From Bacteroidia bacterium (GTDB taxonomy: Bacteria > Bacteroidota > Bacteroidia > Flavobacteriales > Schleiferiaceae), in assembly GCA_030424545.1 (NCBI GenBank), contig JAUHWL010000002.1:1-64000 (forward strand): a stretch of DNA of 64,000 bases, given 5' to 3'. The position numbers were made by a program, and so were the translations under genes. The notes under the pieces were generated by a model. The model had not been told where the DNA came from. It worked only from the letters and a program-made list of their open reading frames with translations, and did not search any database. Shown piece after piece: positions 33,723-41,642 of the stretch. The first letter of the stretch is position 1. Every line of letters begins with the position of its first letter.

Positions 33723-33730
33723 TAATTTTG
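33723..33730 (+). promoter_or_regulatory. -7 element for cytochrome c-nosZ
   Basis: TAATTTTG matches TAnnTTTG exactly, 57 bp before the cytochrome gene ATG at 33788. No good -33 element is seen, as expected of an activator-dependent promoter. Confidence 0.55.
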
Positions 33731-33787
33731 GCTAATAAATTAACGTCAACGCGCCATACACAAGCGCTTTTAAATTCGAGAAAAAAA

Positions 33788-34270
33788 ATGAAAATTAAAG
33801 TATTTTTTGCGTCAGCAATTGTTGGAAGTTTATTCCTTGTTTCTTGCGGTGGAGATGCGCCAAAAGAAGAAGTAAATCCAAAAGAAGAAACCGTTGTAGA
33901 AGAAACCGTTGTAGAAGATGCTGCAGAAGAAGGTGGCATGTCTAACAAAGGAGTTGGGCCCATAACTTCTATGGAAATTGCCGAGTCTATAGATGAGGCT
34001 CTTGCAGCTAAAGGTGAGGAGATTTTTACATCTAAATGTACTGCTTGCCATAAAATGGATGCTCGCTATGTTGGTCCTCCTTTACAAGGTATAACCAACA
34101 AAAGATCTCCAGAATGGATCATGAACATGATTTTGGCGCCAGAAAAGATGGTTGCAGAAGATCCGGATGCTAAGGCACTATTAGCAGAGTACTTAGCGCC
34201 AATGGCAAATCAAAACCTTACTGAGGATGAAGCTCGTGCTATTTTAGAGTACTTCCGCACGGAGGTTTAA
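33788..34270 (+). CDS. Lipoprotein c-type cytochrome, probable electron donor to NosZ
   Basis: 160 residues from the ATG at 33788, chosen because it gives a lipoprotein signal with lipobox LVSC (Cys20). An acidic linker (25-48) is followed by a class I cytochrome c domain with heme motif CTACHK (Cys84, Cys87, His88) and a probable axial Met139 in LAPMANQN. It precedes nosZ by 40 bp with no terminator. In clade II nos loci such cytochromes are thought to pass electrons from the quinol pool to NosZ; that role is inferred here. Confidence 0.85.
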   Translation: MKIKVFFASAIVGSLFLVSCGGDAPKEEVNPKEETVVEETVVEDAAEEGGMSNKGVGPITSMEIAESIDEALAAKGEEIFTSKCTACHKMDARYVGPPLQGITNKRSPEWIMNMILAPEKMVAEDPDAKALLAEYLAPMANQNLTEDEARAILEYFRTEV

Positions 34271-34310
34271 CAAATAACTTCGAATTAATTTCACTTAAAT
34301 ATCGCTTACA

Positions 34311-36293
34311 ATGAAAAAAGTATATCAATGGTTTTTAGCCATTATAGCAACAAGCGCTTTAATTACTGCCTGCGGAGATGGAGACAGTAAAAGCAAAAAG
34401 TCAACGGCAAGCAACTTTAATGATGCTGCCTCTAAAGTTTATGTAGCACCAGGAGAGCATGACGAGTTTTATGCCTTTATGTCTGGTGGATTTAGCGGCC
34501 AGTTAACCGTTTACGGTTTACCATCAGGACGTTTGTTTAGACGTATTCCAGTATTCTCGCAAGATGGTGAGAAAGGGTATGGTTACTCTGAAGAAAGTAA
34601 GCCATTGTTAGAAACATCTTACGGTTTTGTGCCTTGGGATGACTCTCACCACCCAGAATTATCACAAACAGATGGTACGCCAGATGGTCGTTGGATTTTT
34701 ATCAACGGTAATAACACGCCTCGCATTGCTCGTATTGATCTTACGACTTTCGAAACAGTAGAGATTTTAGAAATTCCCAACTCAGGTGGAAATCACTCAT
34801 CTCCATTTATTACAGAAAACTCTGAGTATTTGGTAGCCGGAACTCGTTTCTCTGTGCCAATTCCGCAAAAAGATGTGAGCATTGAAGATTACAAAAACAG
34901 CTTTCAAGGCAGCTTAACATTTGTTAGTGTTGAGAAAGAATCTGGAGATATGGACATCGCGTTCCAAATTTTGGTTCCTGGTTTTGATTATGACCTTGCC
35001 CATAGCGGGAAAGGGCCGTCTCATGGTTGGACATTCTTTACTTGCTACAATACTGAGCAGGCAAATACGATGTTGGAAGCCGAGGCTAGCCAAAACGATA
35101 AAGACTTTATTGCTGCTGTAAACTGGAAAAAAGCTGAAGAATATATCGCTGCGGGTAACTTTACAGAAATGCCTGCCGATTATCGCGATAACTCAGTAGA
35201 TCATTCTACGCAGATTGCAACGTCTAAAAAAATGACCTCAGTACGGGTTTTAAACCCAGCAGAATGCCCAGGTTTAATTTATTACCTACCAACACCAAAA
35301 TCTCCACACGGAGTTGATGTAGACCCAACAGGTGAATACATTGTAGGTGCAGGTAAACTATCTGCCGACTTAACAGTGCATAGCTTCTCAAACATGATGA
35401 AAGCCATTGATGCAAAAGATTTTGAAAAAGAAATTGATGGCATCCCAGTTTTAAAATACGAAAGTGTAGTTGCTGGTGTGGTTAAACAACCTGGTTTAGG
35501 CCCTCTTCATACTGAATTTGATGGTCAAGGAAACGCTTATACTTCTTTCTTTATCTCTTCTGAAGTTGTAAAGTGGAAAGTTGGTACATGGGAAGTTCTT
35601 GATCGTATTCCTACATATTACTCAATAGGTCACTTAATGATTCCTGGTGGAGACAGTAAAAACCCATGGGGTAAATACTTGGTTGCTCTAAATAAAATCA
35701 CCAAAGACCGTTATTTACCAACAGGTCCTGAGTTGGCACACAGTGCACAATTGATTGACATTTCTGGAGAGAAAATGCAAATGTTGTTAGACTTTCCTAC
35801 AGATGGTGAGCCACACTATGCACAAGGTATTGCTGCAGATGTTGTAGCGCCTAATAGCGTTAAAATTTTCCGCTTAGAAGATAACAAACACCCACGCGCT
35901 GTAAAAAGCGAATCTGAGGCACGCGTTGTTAGAGAGGCAGACGGAGTACACGTTTATATGAGTTCTATTAGAAGCCACTTTGCACCAGATAATATTGAAG
36001 GGATTAAACAAGGCGAAACAGTTTGGTTCCACGTAACCAACCTTGAGCAAGATTGGGATACTCCACACGGATTTGCGGTTATGGGTGCAAACAATGCAGA
36101 GTTGTTGATTATGCCTGGTGCTACAAGAACTTTAAAATGGGTGGCTAACAAAGTTGGTGTATATCCATTTTACTGTACAGACTTCTGTTCTGCACTACAC
36201 CAAGAGATGCAAGGTTACATGCGTGTAAGCCCTGCAAGTGCTAACGTACCTCTTACAGCCACTTTAGGCGGTCGCTCTTTTGATACGCAATAA
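34311..36293 (+). CDS. nosZ: Nitrous oxide reductase, clade II (Sec-dependent)
   Basis: 660 residues. Reduces N2O to N2 in the periplasm. The N-terminus is a lipoprotein-type Sec signal (LITAC, Cys21), not a Tat signal, as in clade II enzymes. A beta-propeller carries candidate CuZ histidines: His113/114 (DSHHPE), His162 (GGNHSS), His333 (SPHG), His400 (GPLHTEFDG), His441 and His502 (EPHYA). The C-terminal cupredoxin domain holds CuA ligands His586, Cys622, Cys626, His630 and Met633 in YCTDFCSALHQEM. An Asp stands where clade I enzymes have Trp between the two cysteines. Followed by a strong terminator. Confidence 0.96.
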   Translation: MKKVYQWFLAIIATSALITACGDGDSKSKKSTASNFNDAASKVYVAPGEHDEFYAFMSGGFSGQLTVYGLPSGRLFRRIPVFSQDGEKGYGYSEESKPLLETSYGFVPWDDSHHPELSQTDGTPDGRWIFINGNNTPRIARIDLTTFETVEILEIPNSGGNHSSPFITENSEYLVAGTRFSVPIPQKDVSIEDYKNSFQGSLTFVSVEKESGDMDIAFQILVPGFDYDLAHSGKGPSHGWTFFTCYNTEQANTMLEAEASQNDKDFIAAVNWKKAEEYIAAGNFTEMPADYRDNSVDHSTQIATSKKMTSVRVLNPAECPGLIYYLPTPKSPHGVDVDPTGEYIVGAGKLSADLTVHSFSNMMKAIDAKDFEKEIDGIPVLKYESVVAGVVKQPGLGPLHTEFDGQGNAYTSFFISSEVVKWKVGTWEVLDRIPTYYSIGHLMIPGGDSKNPWGKYLVALNKITKDRYLPTGPELAHSAQLIDISGEKMQMLLDFPTDGEPHYAQGIAADVVAPNSVKIFRLEDNKHPRAVKSESEARVVREADGVHVYMSSIRSHFAPDNIEGIKQGETVWFHVTNLEQDWDTPHGFAVMGANNAELLIMPGATRTLKWVANKVGVYPFYCTDFCSALHQEMQGYMRVSPASANVPLTATLGGRSFDTQ

Positions 36294-36335
36294 ACTTTCT
36301 CGGATTAGGCGTTATTCTTGAATGTCTAATTTATG

Positions 36336-36362
36336 CCCCTCCGCGAAAGCGGAGGGGTTTTT
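36336..36362 (+). terminator. Terminator after nosZ
   Basis: CCCCTCCGC-GAAA-GCGGAGGGG, perfect 9-bp stem with a GNRA-type tetraloop, followed by TTTTT. It lies between nosZ and the accessory genes, which have no clear promoter of their own, so partial readthrough may set lower expression of the maturation genes. Confidence 0.92.
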
Positions 36363-36385
36363 CTCACAACAAAAACACACCCAAA

Positions 36386-36964
36386 ATGGAAACTAGAAGT
36401 AGGTATCTTTTAATATTTTCTTCACTTATTTTATTTGTCGTTTATTTTTTTCCACTTTGGTGGATTTCTTTAGAGGCACCACAATATCCTGAGGGAATTA
36501 AAATGTACATCTGGGTAAACCAGATAACTGGAGAAAGTGAAAACACAATTCAGAACATCAATATCCTTAACCATTATATTGGCATGCAATATATAGAGCC
36601 AGACTCTATTCCTGAGCTCACGTATTTTCCGTGGGTAATTGCTGCCCTAATTGGTACGGGATTATTGGTGGCCTTGTTAAATAACAGTAAAATGGCGCTT
36701 GTTTGGGTTTCACTTTTAACCATTCTCTCCATTTTAGGCCTGTATGATTTCTATATGTGGGAGTATAATTATGGTCATAATTTAGACCCAAAAGCACCCA
36801 TTCAGGTAGAAGGACAAGCCTACCAACCACCATTTTTAGGTACCAAATGGTTGCTTAATTTTAAAGCAACATCATGGCCTCATTTAGGTGGTCTTGCTTT
36901 GTTTTTATCTGTTATTTTTGGAAACCTATTATGGTTTACAGAACTACGTAAGAAAAAAGCATGA
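36386..36964 (+). CDS. Membrane protein of Bacteroidota nos clusters
   Basis: 192 residues with about four membrane helices (8-27, 78-95, 101-118, 162-182) and an extracytoplasmic loop between helices 1 and 2 rich in aromatics. A Tyr/His/Trp-rich loop (YDFYMWEYNYGHNLDPKAP) follows helix 3. Genes of this type sit between nosZ and nosL in Bacteroidota nos loci. It may help electron transfer or copper handling in place of NosR, which is absent here; this is inference. Overlaps nosL by four bases. Confidence 0.65.
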   Translation: METRSRYLLIFSSLILFVVYFFPLWWISLEAPQYPEGIKMYIWVNQITGESENTIQNINILNHYIGMQYIEPDSIPELTYFPWVIAALIGTGLLVALLNNSKMALVWVSLLTILSILGLYDFYMWEYNYGHNLDPKAPIQVEGQAYQPPFLGTKWLLNFKATSWPHLGGLALFLSVIFGNLLWFTELRKKKA

Positions 36965-37422
36965 AATTAACTTTTTCGATTTTAATAATGTTTGCAATAA
37001 CTCTGGGCTGCAGTAATATGGAGCCTAGAGCTATTGAATATGGCAATGCCGAATGTGCGCATTGTAACATGATGGTAACCGAGCAAAAGTTTGGCGCGGA
37101 ACTAGTAACAGACAAAGGCCGCTATTATTTTTTTGATTCTGCTGAGTGCCTGTTTGAATACATGAGTGAGCAAGAAAATACAAACTACACGCATGTTTTA
37201 GTTACACCTTTTTTACAACCCAACACCTTGGTTGATGCAAAATCTAGTTTTTATTTAATAAGTAGCGGAATACCCAGCCCAATGGGTGCGTTTTTGTCTT
37301 CGTATGCAAGTCTAGAAGAAGCAAAAACACAGGCTACCATGCACGGTGGCGAAATTTATAACTACACTCAAATCTTAGAAAATTATCAAATTGGCGCAGG
37401 TGCTGCGCATCAGCCCGAATAA
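36961..37422 (+). CDS. nosL: NosL copper chaperone lipoprotein
   Basis: 153 residues with a lipoprotein signal (LGC, Cys17). NosL delivers Cu(I) for assembly of the NosZ copper centres. The family segment AECAHCNMMV (CxxCxMM) followed by FFDSAECLFEYM is present, containing the Cys/Met/His residues used in copper binding. Start overlaps the preceding membrane-protein gene, and nosD starts one base after the stop. Confidence 0.92.
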   Translation: MKLTFSILIMFAITLGCSNMEPRAIEYGNAECAHCNMMVTEQKFGAELVTDKGRYYFFDSAECLFEYMSEQENTNYTHVLVTPFLQPNTLVDAKSSFYLISSGIPSPMGAFLSSYASLEEAKTQATMHGGEIYNYTQILENYQIGAGAAHQPE

Positions 37423-37423
37423 A

Positions 37424-38653
37424 ATGCGTTACGTATTTGCTTTGCTTTTAATGCCTTTTTTAGCATGCGCCTCTGTTTTTAAAGTTGGTCAAAATCAACC
37501 GTATAAAACTATTCAAAGTGCTGTAGAGGCCGCTAGTACAAAAGATACTATTTTGGTGATGGCCGGAAAGTATAATGTGCGCAATTTTGTGCTTAGGAAA
37601 CAACTTACATTCATTGGCAAAAACTATCCTGTTATTACCGGACAGGGTGAAAAAATAATGGAAATACACGCAGATAGCACGTCTTTTTACGGACTTAAAT
37701 TTGTGGATGTTGCAACTTCGTATATCAATGATAATGCTGCGCTAAAGTTTGTGCGAACCATGGGGGGGCTTGTTCAAGACTGTAAATTTGACACTTGCTT
37801 TTTTGCCATTTATACGGCAAATTCTAATTTCATTACTATTAACAACAACAATGTGCAATCGCGCTACACCGATGAAGCTTCTAGCGGAAACGCAATACAT
37901 GCATGGTATTCTAATGATCTAACCATAACCAACAACAAGGTTTACGGACATAGAGATGGAATATATTTAGAATTTGTAGAAAACTCGGTTATTACAAACA
38001 ATTACAGCTATAACAATTTACGCTATGGATTGCATTTTATGTTTAGTCATAATAATGTGTATAGCAAAAATATATTTGAGGCAAATGGTGCGGGTTGTGC
38101 TGTGATGTATAGCAATAATGTAGCAATGCTTGACAATATTTTTAGAGAAAACTGGGGAGCTGCATCATATGGGTTGTTGTTAAAAGATATAAAAGATAGC
38201 AGGCTAGAGGGCAATTACTTTTATCACAACAGTGTTGCAATTCATACAGACAATTCCATGCGTTTGTTAATAAAATCTAATACGTTTGAGTTAAACGGTT
38301 GGGGATTAAGAATTATGGGGAGCTGTATGGATAACAATCTCACCCAAAACAATTTTATCGACAATACTTTTCAAGTAGCTACAAACTCTCAACGCAATTA
38401 CAATACGTATGAGGGAAATTATTGGAGTGATTATACAGGCTACGATTTAGACAGAGATGGTAGGGGAGATGTGCCACATAGGCCCGTAAGTTTGTATACC
38501 TATATGGTTACACAAAATGCGCCTACCGTAATATTAATGCGCAGTTTAATTATAGATTTATTAAACCTTGCAGAAAAGGTAATGCCAACCATTACCCCAA
38601 AAACCTTAACAGATGATGCCCCTTTGATGAAGCCATATCATGCTAGAGATTAA
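37424..38653 (+). CDS. nosD: NosD periplasmic copper-processing protein
   Basis: 409 residues from the ATG at 37424 (a frame-extending start at 37391 lies inside nosL). Signal peptide 1-17, then a right-handed parallel beta-helix of pectate-lyase type with many N-rich turns (NNKVYGHRDGIYLEF, NSVITNNYSYNN). NosD works with the NosFY ABC transporter in maturing the CuZ sulfide-bridged cluster. Its end overlaps nosF by 14 bp. Confidence 0.92.
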   Translation: MRYVFALLLMPFLACASVFKVGQNQPYKTIQSAVEAASTKDTILVMAGKYNVRNFVLRKQLTFIGKNYPVITGQGEKIMEIHADSTSFYGLKFVDVATSYINDNAALKFVRTMGGLVQDCKFDTCFFAIYTANSNFITINNNNVQSRYTDEASSGNAIHAWYSNDLTITNNKVYGHRDGIYLEFVENSVITNNYSYNNLRYGLHFMFSHNNVYSKNIFEANGAGCAVMYSNNVAMLDNIFRENWGAASYGLLLKDIKDSRLEGNYFYHNSVAIHTDNSMRLLIKSNTFELNGWGLRIMGSCMDNNLTQNNFIDNTFQVATNSQRNYNTYEGNYWSDYTGYDLDRDGRGDVPHRPVSLYTYMVTQNAPTVILMRSLIIDLLNLAEKVMPTITPKTLTDDAPLMKPYHARD

Positions 38654-39347
38654 AAGTTTAAATAAGAATTTTGGAAAAATGCACGCGCTCAAAAGTGTAG
38701 ACTTAACTTTTGAGAAAGGCGTAGTATATGCGTTATTAGGTCCAAACGGAAGTGGTAAAACAACGTTGTTAAAAAATATTCTAGGCTTGGTTAAACCATC
38801 GTCTGGAGATGTGCTAATAGATAACAAAACGGTTATAAACAATTCTGCAGCTAGAAACAAAGTGGGATACATGCCGCAATACGCACATTTTCCAGGAAAT
38901 GTTACGGCCAATGATGTGTTTAAAATGTTGCAAAAACTGCGTGGTGAATCTAAAAACCTAGAAGATTTAATAGAGCATTTTGGTATTCAAGATCAGGTTG
39001 GCAAAAAAATTAGTGCGCTATCAGGTGGAAATATGCAAAAAATTTCTGCCGTAGCTGCATTCATGTTCGATGCTGATATTTATATTTTAGATGAACCTTC
39101 GGTAGGATTAGACCCCTTGGCAAACTTTAAGTTAAAAGAATTAATTATAAAATACAGAGACCAAGGCAAAACGGTAATATTTTCATCGCATTTAATGGGA
39201 GAAGTACAAGAAGTGGCTAATGAAATCGTCTTTTTGTTTCAAGGCGAGTTAATTTTTAGAAAAGAGCCAAAAGTGCTAATTGAAGAAGAAAAAGCAAAAA
39301 ATTTGGAGCAAGCAATCGCTTCTATATTCCAACGGATGTATGTTTGA
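38640..39347 (+). CDS. nosF: NosF ABC transporter ATPase
   Basis: 235 residues with Walker A GPNGSGKTT (residues ~34-42), signature LSGGNMQK, Walker B DADIYILDEPSVGLDP, and the switch His in IFSSHLMGE. Supplies ATP hydrolysis to NosY and NosD in NosZ maturation. Overlaps both nosD and nosY, so the three are translationally coupled. Confidence 0.93.
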   Translation: MLEIKSLNKNFGKMHALKSVDLTFEKGVVYALLGPNGSGKTTLLKNILGLVKPSSGDVLIDNKTVINNSAARNKVGYMPQYAHFPGNVTANDVFKMLQKLRGESKNLEDLIEHFGIQDQVGKKISALSGGNMQKISAVAAFMFDADIYILDEPSVGLDPLANFKLKELIIKYRDQGKTVIFSSHLMGEVQEVANEIVFLFQGELIFRKEPKVLIEEEKAKNLEQAIASIFQRMYV

Positions 39348-40128
39348 GTTATTTAGATTATATAGAATTTCTATAAGCAATTTGTTACGCGCTAGATGGA
39401 TCTGGGCGTATTTAGGCTTTTTTCTCTTGGTGAGTTTTGGTTTGTTTCGCTACTCTCCAACATTAAGCGGTGCCATGGTAAGTTATATGAATGTTGTGGT
39501 GTTAATCATACCATTAATAGCCACCATCATCGGCTCCATGTATTATTACAATAATTATGATTTTTCTATGATGATGCTAACCCAGCCTATAAAACGCATA
39601 TCCGTTTTTTTAGGGCAGATATGGGCGTTAATTACCATGCTAAGTGTTTCGTTTTTAATAGGCACAATAGGTGGAGCTGCATATTATGGTTTTGATGAAA
39701 CTCTTTGGACACAACTAATTTTATTAATGGTATGCGGAGTATTTTTAAATGCCATTTTTACTTCTATTGCATATGTACTAGCTGTAAAATCTTCTGATAA
39801 AGTAAGAGGCATTGGTTTAGCCATGTTTATTTGGTTATTCATGGCCGTAGTTTACGATGGCTTGTTGCTTGCATATTTTTATTCTTTTGGACAATATCCA
39901 GTAGAAAATCATGCCATTGCATTTACCTTATTAAACCCCATAGATTTAAGCAGGGTAGTAGTCATGCTGCAAATGGATGTGTCTGCATTAATGGGTTATA
40001 CGGGTGCTGTATTCAAATCATTTTTTGGCAATATAGCAGGGCTATCCATCTCGCTTTTTGCGCTTATATTTTGGGTGCTCATCTTGCAGTTTTTTCTGTG
40101 GATTAGCCTTAGAAAGAAAGACTTTTAA
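39340..40128 (+). CDS. nosY: NosY ABC transporter permease
   Basis: 262 residues from the ATG at 39340, which gives MFELFRLYRISISNLLRARW, the usual NosY start; an upstream in-frame start lies inside nosF. Six hydrophobic helices spread over the protein. Partner of NosF; moves a still debated sulfur-containing substrate for CuZ assembly. Last gene of the nos accessory operon. Confidence 0.92.
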   Translation: MFELFRLYRISISNLLRARWIWAYLGFFLLVSFGLFRYSPTLSGAMVSYMNVVVLIIPLIATIIGSMYYYNNYDFSMMMLTQPIKRISVFLGQIWALITMLSVSFLIGTIGGAAYYGFDETLWTQLILLMVCGVFLNAIFTSIAYVLAVKSSDKVRGIGLAMFIWLFMAVVYDGLLLAYFYSFGQYPVENHAIAFTLLNPIDLSRVVVMLQMDVSALMGYTGAVFKSFFGNIAGLSISLFALIFWVLILQFFLWISLRKKDF

Positions 40129-40162
40129 GCAATTTGACATCCTTAAGTTTAGATTAAAAAAG

Positions 40163-40176
40163 TTGATTTTAATCAA
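40163..40176 (+). promoter_or_regulatory. Perfect FNR box upstream of the fasciclin-domain gene
   Basis: TTGATTTTAATCAA matches the FNR consensus TTGATnnnnATCAA at all ten positions. Its centre (40169.5) is 51.5 bp before TACTTTAG (40221-40228), a near-match to TAnnTTTG, giving a class I arrangement like that upstream of cytochrome c. Confidence 0.75.
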
Positions 40177-40255
40177 TGTTTAGATTGTAGTAATTCATTT
40201 ATCTAAACCAACCCCAGTATTACTTTAGATGAGTGAAATAACCTAAATAGAAATA

Positions 40256-40822
40256 ATGATGAATGTTAAAAAGTTAGTAATTGCACTTGGGGTAGTCATG
40301 TCGTTTTGGGCATGTTCTACTGAAGAAGTAGAAGAAACAGTTACGTCTACAGGAACAGAAGAACAAGATGCAGGCCCTGGTCAAAGTGCTGTGCAAGATG
40401 CAGAATCTGATCCAAATATAGTTGCCGTTGCTGTTGGTAGCGCAGACCACACCACGTTAGTAGCGGCAGTACAGGCAGCAGAATTGGTAGATGCTTTAGC
40501 TAACGCTGGACCGTTTACAGTTTTTGCTCCAACAAACGAGGCTTTTGCAGCCTTACCAGAAGGAACAGTAGATAACTTGTTGTTGCCAGAAAATAAAGAA
40601 ACGTTAAAACAAATTTTACTAGGCCATGTAATGACTTCTGCCGTAGCAGTTGATTATATGGGAGATGGTAAAAGTTATGCAATGGTAGATGAAAACTTTA
40701 CCAAATGGACGATTACGAGAAAAGGTGATGATGTATTTATAGGTGAAGCCAAAATTTTAGGCAGTGTGAAAGCTACGAATGGGTATGTGCATGTTATAGA
40801 TAAAGTACTGTTGCCCAAATAA
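40256..40822 (+). CDS. Fasciclin-domain lipoprotein
   Basis: 188 residues with a lipoprotein signal (SFWAC, Cys20), an acidic linker, and one fasciclin (FAS1) domain (about 50-188) marked by TVFAPTNEAFAALPEGTVDNLL and HVIDKVLLP. FAS1 domains usually mediate adhesion or binding. Its perfect FNR box and location between nosY and the Crp/Fnr gene suggest expression under N2O-reducing conditions; small FAS1 proteins are recurrent neighbours of nos genes in Bacteroidota. Molecular role unknown. Followed by a hairpin terminator. Confidence 0.88.
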   Translation: MMNVKKLVIALGVVMSFWACSTEEVEETVTSTGTEEQDAGPGQSAVQDAESDPNIVAVAVGSADHTTLVAAVQAAELVDALANAGPFTVFAPTNEAFAALPEGTVDNLLLPENKETLKQILLGHVMTSAVAVDYMGDGKSYAMVDENFTKWTITRKGDDVFIGEAKILGSVKATNGYVHVIDKVLLPK

Positions 40823-40846
40823 GTAAAGTTTTATTTAAGATGATAG

Positions 40847-40886
40847 AATGGTCGTTTATTTTAATATAAACGGCCATTTTATTTTT
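40847..40886 (+). terminator. Terminator after the fasciclin-domain gene
   Basis: AATGGTCGTTTAT and ATAAACGGCCATT (one G-T pair) form a 13-bp stem with a 6-base loop, followed by TTATTTTT. It shows that the upstream extension of the next reading frame to 40848 is not coding. Confidence 0.85.
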
Positions 40887-40931
40887 ACAAGGATTATCAG
40901 CACTTTTGAGCATTATTTTTTTAGTAAAGAA

Positions 40932-41642
40932 ATGCCAAATAAAAAAGCTATAATTCCTTCTTGTGCAGACTGTAAATTATGTTCATTTACGGTACTAAAA
41001 TCTATTTCTACAGAAGATTTAGAGGAAGTTTCTAATACGAAAATAGATTTGTTTGTTGCTAAGGGCCAGAGAATATTTTCTGCTGGAAATAACCCAGGCG
41101 GGTTGTATGCTTTGTATCAGGGTAAAGTAAAAATACACAACGAACAAGAAAATGGCTCAGAACAATTAATTCAATTGTTGGCGCCAGGTGCAGTATTTGG
41201 TTATAAAGCACTTCTTTGCGAAGAGCCTTACTCTAACTCAGCAACTGCTATAGAAGATAGTTTGGTTTGTTTAATTTCTGGCGAGGTATTCAACAACATC
41301 TTATCAAAAAGTCATAAGGTTAAAAAGCAATTAATTTATACCCTAAGTGATGATTTAGAAAGTGCTCATAGCCGTATGGAATTAAGCAATAAACCCGCTA
41401 AAGACAGGGTTATACATGGGCTTTATTGTATTTTAAAAACCTACGGTGTTCATGAAGAAACGGGTGAGCTTAATGCCCAATTAACAAGAAAAGATTTGGC
41501 AAGTTTAGCCGGGCTTACGCTAGAGACAACCATTAGAACTTTAAATGCGCTTAAGGCTGAGGGCATTCTAGATTTTAAAGGAAAACGAATTAGTGTGTTT
41601 AACAAAGACAAATTTGTGAAAATTGCTACGTCAATTAAATAG
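40932..41642 (+). CDS. Crp/Fnr-family regulator with N-terminal Cys cluster
   Basis: 236 residues from the ATG at 40932; earlier in-frame starts fall in a terminator. The N-terminus carries CADCKLC (Cys11, 14, 17), followed by a cyclic-nucleotide-binding-like beta-roll (about 35-135) and a C-terminal winged helix with TRKDLASLAGLTLETTIRTLNALKAEG. Cys96 could be a fourth ligand. The arrangement resembles FNR-type oxygen or NO sensors, though the Cys spacing differs from E. coli FNR. It is the natural candidate to bind the three FNR boxes of the nos locus. Its 3' end overlaps convergent folC by eight bases. Confidence 0.85.
   Translation: MPNKKAIIPSCADCKLCSFTVLKSISTEDLEEVSNTKIDLFVAKGQRIFSAGNNPGGLYALYQGKVKIHNEQENGSEQLIQLLAPGAVFGYKALLCEEPYSNSATAIEDSLVCLISGEVFNNILSKSHKVKKQLIYTLSDDLESAHSRMELSNKPAKDRVIHGLYCILKTYGVHEETGELNAQLTRKDLASLAGLTLETTIRTLNALKAEGILDFKGKRISVFNKDKFVKIATSIK

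Noticed and set aside
40848-40931. Longer Crp/Fnr protein from 40848
   Set aside because: The region is a hairpin terminator of the preceding gene.
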